Of a DNA stretch of 64,000 nucleotides, positions 1 through 10,404 are shown one piece after another (the first letter of the stretch is position 1; each line of letters opens with the position of its first letter). The translations under genes were made by a program, and so were the position numbers. This DNA is from Acinetobacter sp. A47 (GTDB taxonomy: Bacteria; Pseudomonadota; Gammaproteobacteria; Pseudomonadales; Moraxellaceae). Below the pieces are notes generated by a model. That model saw only the letters and a list, made by a program, of their open reading frames with translations. It made no database searches and was not told the origin of the DNA. The DNA lies in contig NZ_JSUS01000071.1 of the NCBI RefSeq assembly GCF_000805455.1, positions 186,001 to 250,000 on the forward strand, written 5' to 3'.

Positions 1-753
1 TCCCACCAGCATTAAAACTACCGGTAACATGATGGTAAATACCGTCAGGCCAAAGCTTGGCAATTCACGGGTTGTCTCATGATCTGCCTCAACAAACTGT
101 GTAGCCAGCGGATTGTTTTCCGGCAGTTTGACATATTTGTTGATCCATAAGGCATATAACGGTCCTGCGGCAATGGCTGTGGGTACCCCCACCAGCAAAC
201 TGTACATAATCGTTTTGCCAATATCTGCATGATAAGCCTGTACCGCGAGCAAGGCTGCCGGATGTGGAGGAATGAGGCCATGTACAACCGACAGACCGGC
301 GACCATCGGCAAACCGACCACAAGCAATGATTTACCCGTGCGTTTTGCAATATTGAATGCAATCGGAATCAGCAGTACAAAACCGACTTCAAAAAATACG
401 GGTAATCCGACAATCAGTGCAATAAACATCATGGCCCAGTGAATATGCTTCTCACCAAACCATTGAATTAAAGTAATTGCTATGCGTTCTGCACCGCCCG
501 ACTCGGCCATCATCTTGCCGAGCATGGTACCCAATGCAATCACAATGGCAAGATGCCCCAATGTTTTTCCGGTACCTGCTTCATATGACTGGACAATTCC
601 ATCCATTGGCATGCCAACAGCAAGACCTAAACCGAGGGAAACAATAATAAGAACCAGAAAAGGATAAATTCTAAATTTCGCGATCATGATGATCAAAGCA
701 ACGATCGCGATTAATGTATAGATCAGCAACATGCCACCCTGAACGGTCTCCAT
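1..753 (-). CDS. gntP: Gluconate permease, GntP family (3' part missing)
   Basis: This is the N-terminal 251 residues of a GntP-family proton/gluconate symporter; the rest lies off the left edge. The protein is almost entirely hydrophobic and has the family's early motifs, including a PFLVLI membrane segment, a GTMLGKMMAESGGAERIA stretch near residues 94-111, and GLIPPHPAAL near residue 165. The ATG at 753 has a clean AAGGAG about 7 bases upstream. It follows eda on the same strand across a 193-base gap holding two hairpins, so it is probably co-expressed with edd-eda but with separate control. Imported gluconate would become 6-phosphogluconate, the substrate of the neighbouring Edd. Specificity for gluconate over related sugar acids is inferred from this context. 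Confidence 0.9.
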   Translation of the reverse strand, partial: METVQGGMLLIYTLIAIVALIIMIAKFRIYPFLVLIIVSLGLGLAVGMPMDGIVQSYEAGTGKTLGHLAIVIALGTMLGKMMAESGGAERIAITLIQWFGEKHIHWAMMFIALIVGLPVFFEVGFVLLIPIAFNIAKRTGKSLLVVGLPMVAGLSVVHGLIPPHPAALLAVQAYHADIGKTIMYSLLVGVPTAIAAGPLYALWINKYVKLPENNPLATQFVEADHETTRELPSFGLTVFTIMLPVVLMLVG

Positions 754-859
754 GTGACATTTCTCCTTGGAATAATACGATTTAGGCACACCAGCCTAAA
801 TAAAGCTCCTCAACAGAGTCATTCTCATTGTTGAAACACTTATTTTTTATATTAACTGC

Positions 860-916
860 GACTGGCGCCTGCCAGTCACATCGGCACAAAAGTCTCAGGT
901 GCTTGGCAAGCACCTG
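860..916. promoter_or_regulatory. Two hairpins between eda and gntP
   Basis: Two perfect inverted repeats fill the eda-gntP gap. One has arms GACTGGC/GCCAGTC at 860-877. The other has arms CAGGTGCTT/AAGCACCTG at 896-916. Neither is followed by a strong U-tract on the minus strand, so they look like processing, stabilising or partial-termination structures that could set unequal eda and gntP levels. The second is followed by ATTTTT on the plus strand, where no gene converges on it. Confidence 0.5.
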
Positions 917-946
917 ATTTTTAATTCATCATCAAGCTTGTATCAC

Positions 947-1567
947 TCACAACTGACTTGCGATCTGGGCCAAACGGGTAATTTCCATCCAGTCCTGTGC
1001 AGCAACCGTAGCCTTAGGCGTTAACCATGAGCCACCGACACACACGACATTGGGCTGTTTTAAGAAATCCGGCGCTGAAGCTGCCGTGATGCCACCTGTA
1101 GGACAAAAGCGCAGGTTTGGAAACGGGCCATAAAATGCTTTAAGCATTTCGATGCCACCAGCCTGCTGGGCAGGGAAAAACTTGACAATATCGTAGCCCA
1201 GCTCAATGGCCTGAATCAGGTCACTCGGCGTCATGACTCCGGGTAAAAGCGGTAAACCTGCATCTTGTGCAGCCAAATGCAAGTCTTTGGTCAGGCCGGG
1301 AGATACCCCGAATTTTGCACCGGCTTTTTTAGCTTGCGCACAATGTTCAGGTCTGGTGATTGTTCCGACCCCGACCACAATGTCCTCTGCCAAATCGGAC
1401 GCACGCTCGATGGCAGCAAGCCCGGCTGCTGTACGTAAAGTAATTTCCAGCACCTTTACACCGCCAGCATGCAATGCGCGTGACACATGTTCACCTTGTT
1501 CGGCAGAGTCAAAAGCCAACACTGGAATTACCGGGCCTAAACTGACGACCTCTTCAATCTTGCTCAT
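947..1567 (-). CDS. eda: KDPG/KHG aldolase
   Basis: Eda splits 2-keto-3-deoxy-6-phosphogluconate into pyruvate and glyceraldehyde-3-phosphate, the last step of the Entner-Doudoroff pathway. The 206-residue length fits the family. Visible active-site landmarks are Glu41 and Arg45 in EITLR, and Lys129 in VKFFPA, which forms the Schiff base; GVGTI and PTGGI phosphate-binding turns are also present. I chose the ATG at 1567 because an AAGGGA lies about 11 bases upstream. A longer frame from a TTG at 1591 would swallow that site and overlap edd. The gene starts 20 bases after the edd stop, so the two form one operon. Confidence 0.95.
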   Translation of the reverse strand: MSKIEEVVSLGPVIPVLAFDSAEQGEHVSRALHAGGVKVLEITLRTAAGLAAIERASDLAEDIVVGVGTITRPEHCAQAKKAGAKFGVSPGLTKDLHLAAQDAGLPLLPGVMTPSDLIQAIELGYDIVKFFPAQQAGGIEMLKAFYGPFPNLRFCPTGGITAASAPDFLKQPNVVCVGGSWLTPKATVAAQDWMEITRLAQIASQL

Positions 1568-1587
1568 TATGTTGTAATCCCTTGATT

Positions 1588-3441
1588 TCAAATAGGGGCT
1601 TGAGGGTCTTCCCGCACAAGCGTACCAAACACAGATGCACCATGTTCAGCAGGCGCTGCTGCCGCACGGAACACACCAAATAACTCTCGACCAAAACCGA
1701 CTTCGTTTGCTGCCTGATGTTCCGGCTGCGCAACAGGGCGTGACTGCCATACCTGTTCATCGAGCTCAATCTCGAGCACACCGGCTTCGGCATCAATGAT
1801 CAGCATGTCTCCGGTCTGAACCTTGCCAATCGGGCCGTTCAATAACGCTTCTGGAGACAAGTGAATAACGGCCGGTACTTTGCCTGAAGCACCCGACATC
1901 CGGCCATCGGTGACCAATGCGACATGGAAGCCCTGATCCTGTAAAACGCCCAGTACGGGTGTCAAACGGTGCAATTCAGGCATACCGTTCGCCCGGGCCC
2001 CCTGAAAACGGACAACCGCGACAAAGTCCCGGTGTAATTCACCACGATCAAACGCTGCCTGTACTGCCTCTTGAGAATCAAACACAATCGCAGGTGCTTT
2101 CACTTTACGGTGCTCTGGCGCAACCGCAGAAATCTTGATGACCCCCCGGCCCAGACGACCTTGCATTAGGCGCAAGCCCCCATCAGGCTGGAATGGCGCA
2201 TCAATGCTACGCAGCACCTTGTCGTCCAGACTTTGGACCACACCGTCCACCCAGGTGAGCTTGCCATCAATCAGTTTCGGCTCTTTGGTGTAATGCTGTA
2301 AACCTTTACCAGCAACAGTCATGACATCGTTATGCAGCAAACCAGCCTCAAGCAAGTTACGAATCAGGAAGGCAACCCCGCCCGCTGCCTGGAAATGGTT
2401 GACATCGGCCTTGCCATTTGGATAGATTTTTGCCAGTAAAGGCACTACAGCCGACAACTCATCAAAATCATTCCAGTCAATCAAGATGCCAGCGGCCCGG
2501 GCTATTGCAATCAGGTGTAACGTGTGGTTGGTTGACCCGCCGGTCGCCAGTAAAGCCACAATGCCGTTGATAATGGCTTTTTCATCAACCACATGACCGA
2601 TTGGGGTGTAGTTCCCCCGTCCTACGGTCAAATCAAGCACGCGTTTGGCTGCTTCTGCGGTTAATGCTTCACGTAACGGCGTATGAGGGTGAACAAATGC
2701 AGCACTTGGCAAATGCAAGCCCATTACTTCCATCAGCATCTGGTTACTGTTGGCAGTCCCATAGAAGGTACATGTGCCCTGGCCATGATAGGCAGCCGAC
2801 TCGGCTTCAAGCAGGGCTTCGCGCCCCACCTGACCGGTAGCATATTGCTGGCGAATTCTGGCTTTATCATCATTCGACAGACCGCTACTCATCGGGCCTG
2901 CCGGTACAAAGATGGTCGGTAGATAACCAAACTGTAAGGCACCAATCAATAAACCCGGTACAATCTTGTCGCAGACTCCCAGACACAAGGCAGCGTCAAA
3001 CATGTTATGGGAAAGTGCAATTGCCGTTCCCATTGCAATGGTTTCACGTGAAAACAAAGATAATTCCATGCCGGCATTACCTTGGGTAATACCATCACAC
3101 ATGGCTGGTACACCACCGGCAAACTGCGCCACGCCCCCATTTTCACGGGCAGCTTTTTTTATAATGTCTGGAAAGGTTTTATAGGGCGCATGCGCCGAAA
3201 GCATTTCATTATATGAAGACACTATCCCGATATTGGGTTCTCCCCCCACTTTAATAATTAATTTTTCATTCTCTTCCATTGCCGCAAAACCATGCGCCAG
3301 ATTGGCACACGATAATGCTCCACGAGCCGGGAATTTCCCTTGGGCGCGTTCAATATGCTGTAAATATGCGGCACGCGTTTTTTGGCTACGCGCAATTACA
3401 CGTTCGGTAACTTTTGCCAGTACCAAATTCGGCAAGTCCAT
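1588..3441 (-). CDS. edd: 6-phosphogluconate dehydratase
   Basis: Edd dehydrates 6-phosphogluconate to KDPG, the first committed Entner-Doudoroff step. At 617 residues it is slightly longer than the E. coli enzyme. It belongs to the IlvD/Edd family. The three cysteines expected to hold the iron-sulfur cluster are visible: Cys115 in PAMCDG, Cys157 in GVCDKIVPG and Cys224 in GTCTFYG. The ATG at 3441 has an AGGAG about 9 bases upstream. It is first in the edd-eda(-gntP) set. Acinetobacter species are known to rely on this route because they lack a complete classical glycolysis. Confidence 0.96.
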   Translation of the reverse strand: MDLPNLVLAKVTERVIARSQKTRAAYLQHIERAQGKFPARGALSCANLAHGFAAMEENEKLIIKVGGEPNIGIVSSYNEMLSAHAPYKTFPDIIKKAARENGGVAQFAGGVPAMCDGITQGNAGMELSLFSRETIAMGTAIALSHNMFDAALCLGVCDKIVPGLLIGALQFGYLPTIFVPAGPMSSGLSNDDKARIRQQYATGQVGREALLEAESAAYHGQGTCTFYGTANSNQMLMEVMGLHLPSAAFVHPHTPLREALTAEAAKRVLDLTVGRGNYTPIGHVVDEKAIINGIVALLATGGSTNHTLHLIAIARAAGILIDWNDFDELSAVVPLLAKIYPNGKADVNHFQAAGGVAFLIRNLLEAGLLHNDVMTVAGKGLQHYTKEPKLIDGKLTWVDGVVQSLDDKVLRSIDAPFQPDGGLRLMQGRLGRGVIKISAVAPEHRKVKAPAIVFDSQEAVQAAFDRGELHRDFVAVVRFQGARANGMPELHRLTPVLGVLQDQGFHVALVTDGRMSGASGKVPAVIHLSPEALLNGPIGKVQTGDMLIIDAEAGVLEIELDEQVWQSRPVAQPEHQAANEVGFGRELFGVFRAAAAPAEHGASVFGTLVREDPQAPI

Positions 3442-4190
3442 GCTGGACGCTCCTGTACAACCGGATAAGCCGGAACATAAAAGTGAGACCGAATGATAGA
3501 TTTAACGACCATCTGGCCAAGGATGAACAATATTATTAAGGCAAAAAGCGACATGCAAGCCCCGGTCCGGGTGAGCAGAATGTGTTAAACAGGGCGATTG
3601 AGCTGATGAGTGAGTGAATAAAAGTAAAAGAATGGTTTTAATTTTGTTAAACTTTATCTTGTTATAAAAGCCCAATAAATACGAGAAAATTCTCATAATT
3701 TCAAGGCAATAAAATATGTTTATTTATCTATAAACTGCTGCATTGTTCCGGCTATTTTTAATTTAAATCAATTTATAATCTATTTTTTTCAACTTATATG
3801 ACAGTTATTCACCATTAAAATTAAATTACGTATATGATTTGTAATACCTCCTTCATGTTAATCTAAAAAAACATATTCCCCTTAAGTTAAAAAATCCGGC
3901 TTTCAGTATTTGATAAATAAATTGAATAGAAACCTTTTATTTATAAATAGATACAACAATGCGCCGAAGAATTGTACAAAAATGGCCATGACATGATTAA
4001 AATTCAGGCTAACACATCCTGAGTGATCAATCACCTGCGCCTGGATAGTGCTTAAGTCTAATGGGCTAAAGTCTATCTTCGCCAATACGACCTCCCATGT
4101 TAAAACATTGCGCTTGATTCCACTGCCTTATGCAATGCAGCAAGATCAAGGTGTTCATCATAAAATTTAAAATCTGTTAGGTGTTCAAAC
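3442..4190. promoter_or_regulatory. Divergent AT-rich spacer between edd and ackA
   Basis: This 749-base, strongly AT-rich spacer separates edd (minus) from ackA (plus) and must hold both promoters. No convincing gene lies in it; short open frames at 3502-3696 and 3903-4085 have atypical composition and no ribosome binding site. Visible elements are a palindrome GTGAT-CA-ATCAC at 4023-4034 and two direct AAGTCTA motifs shortly downstream (about 4054-4075), either of which could be a regulator site. The palindrome's half-site spacing (4 bases between GTGA and TCAC) does not match a CRP/Vfr site. Confidence 0.4.
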
Positions 4191-5366
4191 GTGGCTATAT
4201 CTGTATTAGTAATTAACTGTGGTTCATCATCAATCAAATACGCACTGATCTCGGAACGCCGTGAAGATCGTATTTATGGTCTGGCAGAAAATCTGGGCGC
4301 AGCCGATGCCCGTATTAAAGGTATCACCTTGGGGGGTGAACCGTTAGAACTTTCAATTCCTTATGCAGATCATGCCAAAGCACTGGAAACCTTGCTGGCC
4401 CGCTTGGCCAACTACAACCCGCAAGCCATTGGGCATCGTGTGGTTCACGGCGGCAACATCACCAAAGCAGAGCGACTTACACCGGAGCTGGTACAACGGA
4501 TTGAAGCCGCGACTCCACTTGCCCCCTTGCATAATCCGGCTCACCTGATCGGAATCGAAGCCACCATGCGCCTGTTCCCGCAATTGCCACAGGTTGCGGT
4601 TTTTGATACGGCATTCCATCAAACCATGCCTGAACATGCCTACCGTTATGCCCTGCCACAGTACTTATATACCGAACATCAGGTACGTCGCTACGGTTTC
4701 CACGGCACCAGCCATGCCTATGTGACCGAACGTGCCAGTGAGCTGGCAGGCAACAAGAATCAGGGCGGCTGGCTCAGTGCCCACTTAGGTAACGGTAGCT
4801 CCACCTGTGCCGTATGGAATGGGCATAGTGTCGATACCTCAATGGGCATGACCCCGCTGGAAGGCGTGGTCATGGGTACCCGTAGCGGTGATGTCGATCC
4901 AAGCCTGCATCTGTTCCTGGCCAGCAATCTGGGCTGGGATATCCAGAAAATTGACAGCATGCTCAATAAAGAAAGCGGTTTACTTGGCTTGTCGGGCTTA
5001 TCCAATGACATGCGCACTCTGGTAGAAGCCTCTGAAAACGGTCATGAAGATGCAAGGCTAGCCATTGAAGTATTCTGCTATCGTCTGGCCAAATCCTTGT
5101 CTGCTTTAAGTTGTGGCCTGCCACGTCTGGATGGTTTAGTCTTCACAGGCGGTATTGGTGAAAACTCGGCTTATGTACGTGAAAAAACCTTGGGCTATTT
5201 AAATCATTTCGGTTTGCACTTTAGCAAAGAGAAAAATGCCACCCTGGCACGGGGGAGCGAAGGCCGTATCGATCAGGGCACTGGACCACAGATCTGGGTG
5301 ATCCCGACCGATGAAGAAGGCCGTATTGCCAAGGAAACCCGTCAGGTTGTTGAGGCAACCGCCTGA
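4191..5366 (+). CDS. ackA: Acetate kinase
   Basis: AckA interconverts acetyl phosphate plus ADP with acetate plus ATP. The 391-residue length is typical of the ASKHA-fold family. Landmarks are NCGSSS at residues 9-14, HRVVHGG around 82-88, FDTAFH around 139-144 with the catalytic Asp140, [10 protein letters not shown] around 167-176, HLGNGSS near 197 and the C-terminal FTGGIGEN. The frame opens with a GTG preceded by only a weak AGGTG, and no better start is visible. It is followed 33 bases later by pta, the usual pairing. Together they give acetate overflow or acetate assimilation. Confidence 0.96.
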   Translation: MAISVLVINCGSSSIKYALISERREDRIYGLAENLGAADARIKGITLGGEPLELSIPYADHAKALETLLARLANYNPQAIGHRVVHGGNITKAERLTPELVQRIEAATPLAPLHNPAHLIGIEATMRLFPQLPQVAVFDTAFHQTMPEHAYRYALPQYLYTEHQVRRYGFHGTSHAYVTERASELAGNKNQGGWLSAHLGNGSSTCAVWNGHSVDTSMGMTPLEGVVMGTRSGDVDPSLHLFLASNLGWDIQKIDSMLNKESGLLGLSGLSNDMRTLVEASENGHEDARLAIEVFCYRLAKSLSALSCGLPRLDGLVFTGGIGENSAYVREKTLGYLNHFGLHFSKEKNATLARGSEGRIDQGTGPQIWVIPTDEEGRIAKETRQVVEATA

Positions 5367-5399
5367 TTAAACGAAATATAAAATACGGATAAGTTCATT

Positions 5400-7535
5400 A
5401 TGAATACAATTTTACTCATTCCCACCGGGGAAGGCGTAGGTTTGACCTCGGCCTGTCTGGGCATGATTTATGCGCTGGACTGTAAAGGCATCAATGCGGG
5501 TTTCCTCAAGCCATTTTCACAGATTGCCGATGCGCCGGTAGACCGGACTACCACGCTCTACCAGCATTTATTTCAACACCCTTCGGTTGAACCGATCAGT
5601 TATGAAAAACTGACCCAGCTGATGGCCTTGGGCGAAACCGATGAACTGCTGGAACAAGCCGTAGCACTGCATCGCCAGATTGCAGCCCATCATGATGTGA
5701 TTATTGTAGAAGGCCTCGTTCCTAACGGACAAGATCATTTTGCCAGCGAAATCAATGCGGCGCTCGCACAGGCCCTTGACGCCCAAGTGGTTCTGGTCAG
5801 TACTGCCGATCTGGCGGATGCCCGTAAAACGGCGGAAAAGATCGATGCCCATTTACGTCAGTTTGGCGGTGCAGCATCGGCACGGACAACCGGGGTACTG
5901 TTCATGCGGACCAAAGGCCTTCCTGAAGGCACCGCAGAAATTCCGGTGACACTGGACCCAAGCTTACGTCTGGACCAGCACATCGAGGCTTTTGCCCTGG
6001 AACTGCAACGCTATAACCGTTATATCGGCACCCATGACCTGCCAATTATTGGACTGGTGCCATTCAGCAATATTCTCAGTGTGCCGCGCAGTCTGGATAT
6101 TGCGCCGGTGATTAAAGGCAGCTGGTTGCATCAGGGCGAAGCCAGACAGCGCCGGATTTTACATACCAGCTTGATTGCCTCGAATATCGAATCCGAACTG
6201 CATAAGTTTGTGGCAGGTGAACTGATCATTAGCGCCTCACAACGCACCGATGCGCTCTTGGCAGCCAGCCTCGCCAGCAGTAATGGTATCCCTTTAGCCG
6301 GTCTGGTCTTAACCGAACAGGCAGCGCCTGCAGAGAATGTTCTGGAATTTTGCCAAAGCGCAATTAAACAGGGCCTGCCTATTTTGCACACGCCCTTAGA
6401 TACACTGGAAACGGCACAACTGTTACATGATTTTGGCAATGAAATTCCGGTTGATGATACCGAACGTGCCGAACAGGTAACACGTTTTGTCTCCAGCCAT
6501 ATTGATAATACCTGGCTTGATCAGCATACCCAGAATCACCTGCACCCTCGCCTGTCACCGTCTGCTTTCCGTTATGAACTGGTACAGAAATCGATTGCAG
6601 CGAAAAAGCGCATTGTTCTACCAGAAGGAGATGAACCCCGTACGGTACAGGCTGCGGTGATTTGCCAGACACGTGGTATTGCACAATGTGTGTTACTGGC
6701 CAAGCCTGAATCGGTTGCTGAAGTAGCAAAGGCACGTGGTATTCAACTGCCAGAAGACTTGGAAATTATTGATCCGGATCACATCCGCGACCAATACATT
6801 GAACCGATGGTGGAACTGCGTAAAGGCAAACTCGATGCCTTACAGGCCAAAGCACAGTTGCAAGATACCGTGGTGCTTGGCACCATGATGCTGGCGCTGG
6901 ACCAGGTGGACGGTCTGGTTTCTGGCGCGATTCATACCACTGCCAATACCGTGCGTCCCGCATTTCAGCTGATCAAGACCGCACCGAATTACTCACTGGT
7001 GTCCTCGATCTTCTTTATGCTGTTGCCAGATGAAGTCTATGTCTATGGTGACTGTGCCATTAACCCTGATCCAGATGCCGAACAGCTGGCTGAAATTGCC
7101 ATTCAGTCTGCCGATTCGGCCAAAGCCTTCGGTCTGGACCCGCGTATTGCCATGATCAGCTACTCAACCGGAACCTCCGGTACAGGGGCCGATGTCGAGA
7201 AAGTGGCAGAAGCCACCAAAATTGCCCAACAGCGCCGTCCTGATTTATTGATTGATGGGCCATTGCAATACGATGCCGCTTCAGTTGAAAGCGTCGGTCG
7301 CCAGAAAGCGCCCGATTCTCAAGTGGCAGGACGTGCCAATGTATTTATCTTTCCAGACCTGAATACAGGCAATACCACCTATAAAGCGGTGCAACGTGCA
7401 GCGAATGTGGTCAGTGTCGGCCCAATGCTGCAAGGCCTGAACAAGCCGGTGAATGACCTGTCCCGTGGTGCACTGGTGGATGATATTGTATTTACCATTG
7501 CCTTGACTGCGATTCAGGCAGCTCAATCAATGTAA
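5400..7535 (+). CDS. pta: Phosphate acetyltransferase
   Basis: Pta converts acetyl-CoA and phosphate to acetyl phosphate and CoA. The 711-residue protein has the long three-part form: an N-terminal P-loop-like domain (PTGEGVGLTS near residue 8), a DRTGG-type middle domain, and the catalytic PTA/PTB domain from about residue 385 (RIVLPEGDEPRTVQAA). The motif SYSTGTSGTGAD lies in the C-terminal part. It follows ackA closely and ends in a strong terminator. The long form is allosterically regulated in enterobacteria; that is family knowledge, not seen here. Confidence 0.96.
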   Translation: MNTILLIPTGEGVGLTSACLGMIYALDCKGINAGFLKPFSQIADAPVDRTTTLYQHLFQHPSVEPISYEKLTQLMALGETDELLEQAVALHRQIAAHHDVIIVEGLVPNGQDHFASEINAALAQALDAQVVLVSTADLADARKTAEKIDAHLRQFGGAASARTTGVLFMRTKGLPEGTAEIPVTLDPSLRLDQHIEAFALELQRYNRYIGTHDLPIIGLVPFSNILSVPRSLDIAPVIKGSWLHQGEARQRRILHTSLIASNIESELHKFVAGELIISASQRTDALLAASLASSNGIPLAGLVLTEQAAPAENVLEFCQSAIKQGLPILHTPLDTLETAQLLHDFGNEIPVDDTERAEQVTRFVSSHIDNTWLDQHTQNHLHPRLSPSAFRYELVQKSIAAKKRIVLPEGDEPRTVQAAVICQTRGIAQCVLLAKPESVAEVAKARGIQLPEDLEIIDPDHIRDQYIEPMVELRKGKLDALQAKAQLQDTVVLGTMMLALDQVDGLVSGAIHTTANTVRPAFQLIKTAPNYSLVSSIFFMLLPDEVYVYGDCAINPDPDAEQLAEIAIQSADSAKAFGLDPRIAMISYSTGTSGTGADVEKVAEATKIAQQRRPDLLIDGPLQYDAASVESVGRQKAPDSQVAGRANVFIFPDLNTGNTTYKAVQRAANVVSVGPMLQGLNKPVNDLSRGALVDDIVFTIALTAIQAAQSM

Positions 7536-7542
7536 GAATAAA

Positions 7543-7580
7543 AAACTGATGTAGCTGATTTTGCTACATCAGTTTTTTTA
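7543..7580 (+). terminator. Terminator of ackA-pta
   Basis: A 13-bp perfect stem (arms starting AAACTGATG and ending CATCAGTTT, loop TGATTTT) is followed by a seven-T tract, eight bases after the pta stop codon. Confidence 0.93.
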
Positions 7581-7600
7581 AAATAATGTCTAATCCGAGC

Positions 7601-8248
7601 TCAACTACGATCTTTCTTTTTTTTTACTATAATAAAATTACGAACACTATAATATCCAGAACTCGGTTCCCAAGATAAACGCTTTAAAGCATCTAACCCG
7701 TCTATCCACACCTGGTTTTCAGCTAATGCTTCAAACGTTTGCTCCCCCTTAAAATCACAGAAGAATACTCTATACCACGCAAGATCATGAGCTGGTTTAT
7801 GTCTTAGAATGGCCTGTTCAATTGAAGAAAAGAATTCTATAGGTGGTGCTGGTGAATTATTGAGATCACGACGCTGTCCAATATTACCAATATAAGCTGT
7901 ATATGTTTTTCCTGCTATTTGCCATTGCTCTATGGTGACCTCAGTGTGGTGATTCTGCTTCCAGAAAGCGGCAAGAAAAACATGTAATGAATTAACAGAA
8001 AAATTCTGCACCGCATTCAGCACTCCTGCGTTTCCCACCCCTATGCCAGCGAAACTTTCCTTGATGATTCGCTTATCCTCTAACATCACCTCAACATCTA
8101 GACGACCATGTGTTTCATGTTCCAACCAATTGGCCCGCATCGCCGGGAGTTGCCCATAAGGTATGATCCAGTCATCAAACGTTTGAACCGAAACACCATG
8201 TCCTTCTAACAAATCAATCATTATTTGTGTGACTGATTGATTATTCAT
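7601..8248 (-). CDS. DUF6348-like uncharacterised protein
   Basis: This 215-residue soluble protein has no signal peptide or membrane segment. It resembles, from memory, the DUF6348 group: a short N-terminal helix with an aspartate/tryptophan stretch, the core ESFAGIGVGNAGVLNAVQNF near residues 65-84, then NSLHVFLAAFW. No catalytic motif is recognisable and I do not assign a function. The ATG at 8248 is preferred for composition; an upstream TTG at 8308 would add 20 residues and sit only 9 bases after the exporter gene's stop. The body is more AT-rich than its neighbours, with a KKKKDRS tail. It could be transcribed with the exporter gene upstream. Confidence 0.65.
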   Translation of the reverse strand: MNNQSVTQIMIDLLEGHGVSVQTFDDWIIPYGQLPAMRANWLEHETHGRLDVEVMLEDKRIIKESFAGIGVGNAGVLNAVQNFSVNSLHVFLAAFWKQNHHTEVTIEQWQIAGKTYTAYIGNIGQRRDLNNSPAPPIEFFSSIEQAILRHKPAHDLAWYRVFFCDFKGEQTFEALAENQVWIDGLDALKRLSWEPSSGYYSVRNFIIVKKKKDRS

Positions 8249-8317
8249 AAAGCCTATTCCATATTTTTTATTCAATATATCAGCTTCATCTACCCACGAA
8301 TAAATCAAATTTCATAC

Positions 8318-9223
8318 TCAGGCTTGTTTTGACGCACCAATTTTTTTCAATTGCGGCCCTTTCACAAAGAAAATGGCATTACCGCATAGAATTAGAATCA
8401 CCCCGATCACGGCATTCATGTGCCAGTGATAACCTTCCCATAAGGTCGATATCAGTAACGCCACCAACGGAAACAGCAAAGTACTATACGCCGCCTTGCC
8501 TGCGCCAATACGCCCCACCAGATAGAAATAGGCCGTAAAGCCGATCACCGAACCAAAGATGGCCAAATACAGCAATGCACTGACTGCGCTGAAGGACATG
8601 CTTGGGAAAAAATTATCCTGCTTAAACCATGAGATCAAAGCCATCAATAATGAGCCATATAACATGGCATAGGCATTGGTGCTAAAAATATCCAGTCCAT
8701 GTTTCTGATGCCGGGTACTGATCATATTGCCCAAGGAGAAACCATAAGTACCCAGAATACATAGCCCGATACCGATCAAGGTATCACGATTTAAACTGGT
8801 ACCTGCCACGTCATGCCAGAACAAGGCTACAATCCCCAGCACACCGAGTAAAGCGGCCGGATAAAACCGCGAGGACACTTGCTGAGAAAAAAACAATCGG
8901 GCATTAAGGGTATTGAAAATCACCGCCATCGAGAAAATGACCGCTTCTAAACCACTGCTGACATATTGCACTGCAGCGTAAAAACAGACGAAGTTAAAAC
9001 CGAAAATACAGCAGGCCTGCAGCATACAGAATAAGTGATCTTTAGCTGCCAATTTCTGTAACTTTCGGCTTAGGGCAACAAAAACAAATAACACCAGCGC
9101 AGAAATAAAAAAACGCCAGAACACGGCAACACTGGCCGAGATCCCACTTTGTTGTTGCAGCGTAATGGCAATCCAGGTGGTTCCCCAGATCACCACCACC
9201 AAAGCATATAACAGCGCATTCAT
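8318..9223 (-). CDS. DMT-superfamily (EamA) transporter 1
   Basis: A 301-residue inner-membrane protein with about ten hydrophobic segments, arranged as two EamA repeats (WGTTWIAITLQQQSG at the start; the second repeat from about residue 150). DMT members of this type usually export amino acids, metabolites or drugs; the substrate cannot be read from sequence. It diverges from an AraC regulator across 179 bases. This exporter/AraC layout occurs twice more in the window, so the neighbour is probably its local activator. The C-terminus ends in a short basic tail. Confidence 0.88.
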   Translation of the reverse strand: MNALLYALVVVIWGTTWIAITLQQQSGISASVAVFWRFFISALVLFVFVALSRKLQKLAAKDHLFCMLQACCIFGFNFVCFYAAVQYVSSGLEAVIFSMAVIFNTLNARLFFSQQVSSRFYPAALLGVLGIVALFWHDVAGTSLNRDTLIGIGLCILGTYGFSLGNMISTRHQKHGLDIFSTNAYAMLYGSLLMALISWFKQDNFFPSMSFSAVSALLYLAIFGSVIGFTAYFYLVGRIGAGKAAYSTLLFPLVALLISTLWEGYHWHMNAVIGVILILCGNAIFFVKGPQLKKIGASKQA

Positions 9224-9402
9224 CTCATCTAAACCAAACTTGAAAACTCGTGCTATTGTGCGGGGTTAAACCACTTTACTGCTTGCATAATCTTGCGGTG
9301 ATTATCATAAATTTGCGCTTTTATCAGATTTTTTAGACAGATGACAAAACAGCCTGAACGTTCTACACTAAACCGGATCATACCTGGCCCTGCATATAGA
9401 AG

Positions 9403-10263
9403 ATGAAATATCAGATTCTAGATCAATTACAGCAATATAAAGCACAACTGCTCGACTCGGTGGAACTGGGTTCGGGAATGCAGCTGGCCATGTGGCAAAA
9501 CAATCAGGACCGGGTCAGTGTCTGTAGTAATCACCATACCTTAAGCATGTATGTGCAAGGGGGCTATGAAAGCTACCAAAAGACAGCGCAAGGCTGGCAC
9601 AATGGGGGTGGGCCTGATCGCATGTGCCTGATGCCACAGGATTTTGAATCGACCTGGGATCTGCGCGATCCACTCACCTTTGTTCATCTTTACTATACCG
9701 AACAACACCTGCACCGCGTGGCCGAACAAGTCTGGGACCGTGAACCCAGCCAGATTATTTTAAATCCGCAGATTTTTGTGGCCGATGCGCAAATTGCCAT
9801 GATCTACCGGCATTTTTTACTGAGTGGTGCCTGGCAAGACCGAGAAAACCATTTGCAGATGAGTACGGCCACCACCTTACTCCTCAACCACCTGATTAAG
9901 CATTATAGCCATGCACAATGGCAGGCACCTGAAGTGAAAGGAGGCCTCTCGCCTTATGTGCTTAAACAGCTGCTGGAATGGATTGATCAACATTTACATC
10001 TGGGACTGACCCTGTCCGATCTGGCCCGGCAAGCACAGCTCAGTGAATATCATTTTGCCCATATGTTTAAGCAGTCCATGCAGATGCCACCACACCAGTA
10101 TGTGATGCAGCGCCGCCTTGAACTGGCCCATCAGGCCTTGCACGGCAGCAGCCTGAGTTTGACTGAAATTGCTGTCCAGTATGGCTTTAGCTCCAGTAGC
10201 CATTTTAGCCATCGTTTTAAAAAGCAGTATGGCTATTCGCCTTCACACATAAGAAAAAACTAA
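9403..10263 (+). CDS. AraC-family transcriptional regulator 1
   Basis: A 286-residue AraC/XylS-type regulator. The C-terminal 100 residues hold the two helix-turn-helix motifs: LSDLARQAQLSEYHFAHMFK around 203-222, and SLTEIAVQYGFSSSSHFSHR near 252-271, ending with the family's GYSP signature. The N-terminal part is a ligand-sensing domain of no clear type. It diverges from the DMT exporter, which is its likely target. The 142 bases between it and fumA show no strong terminator. Confidence 0.9.
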   Translation: MKYQILDQLQQYKAQLLDSVELGSGMQLAMWQNNQDRVSVCSNHHTLSMYVQGGYESYQKTAQGWHNGGGPDRMCLMPQDFESTWDLRDPLTFVHLYYTEQHLHRVAEQVWDREPSQIILNPQIFVADAQIAMIYRHFLLSGAWQDRENHLQMSTATTLLLNHLIKHYSHAQWQAPEVKGGLSPYVLKQLLEWIDQHLHLGLTLSDLARQAQLSEYHFAHMFKQSMQMPPHQYVMQRRLELAHQALHGSSLSLTEIAVQYGFSSSSHFSHRFKKQYGYSPSHIRKN

Positions 10264-10404
10264 ACAGCCGCTTTATCCCGATAAAAGCTCATCCCTTTGC
10301 AGCATTAGACCTTATGCCAAATCTGAGCTAAAACTCCCACAATGCCTGCTTTTTGTCATATAATTTAGCCCGCCAGCTAATCGCCCGCTCAAGAGAAATT
10401 TGAT

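Noticed and set aside
4023..4034. CRP/Vfr site in the GTGAT-CA-ATCAC palindrome
   Set aside because: The GTGA and TCAC half-sites are four bases apart rather than six, so it does not fit that consensus.
3502..4085. Two short minus-strand frames in the edd-ackA spacer
   Set aside because: Composition is that of AT-rich spacer, and neither has a binding site.
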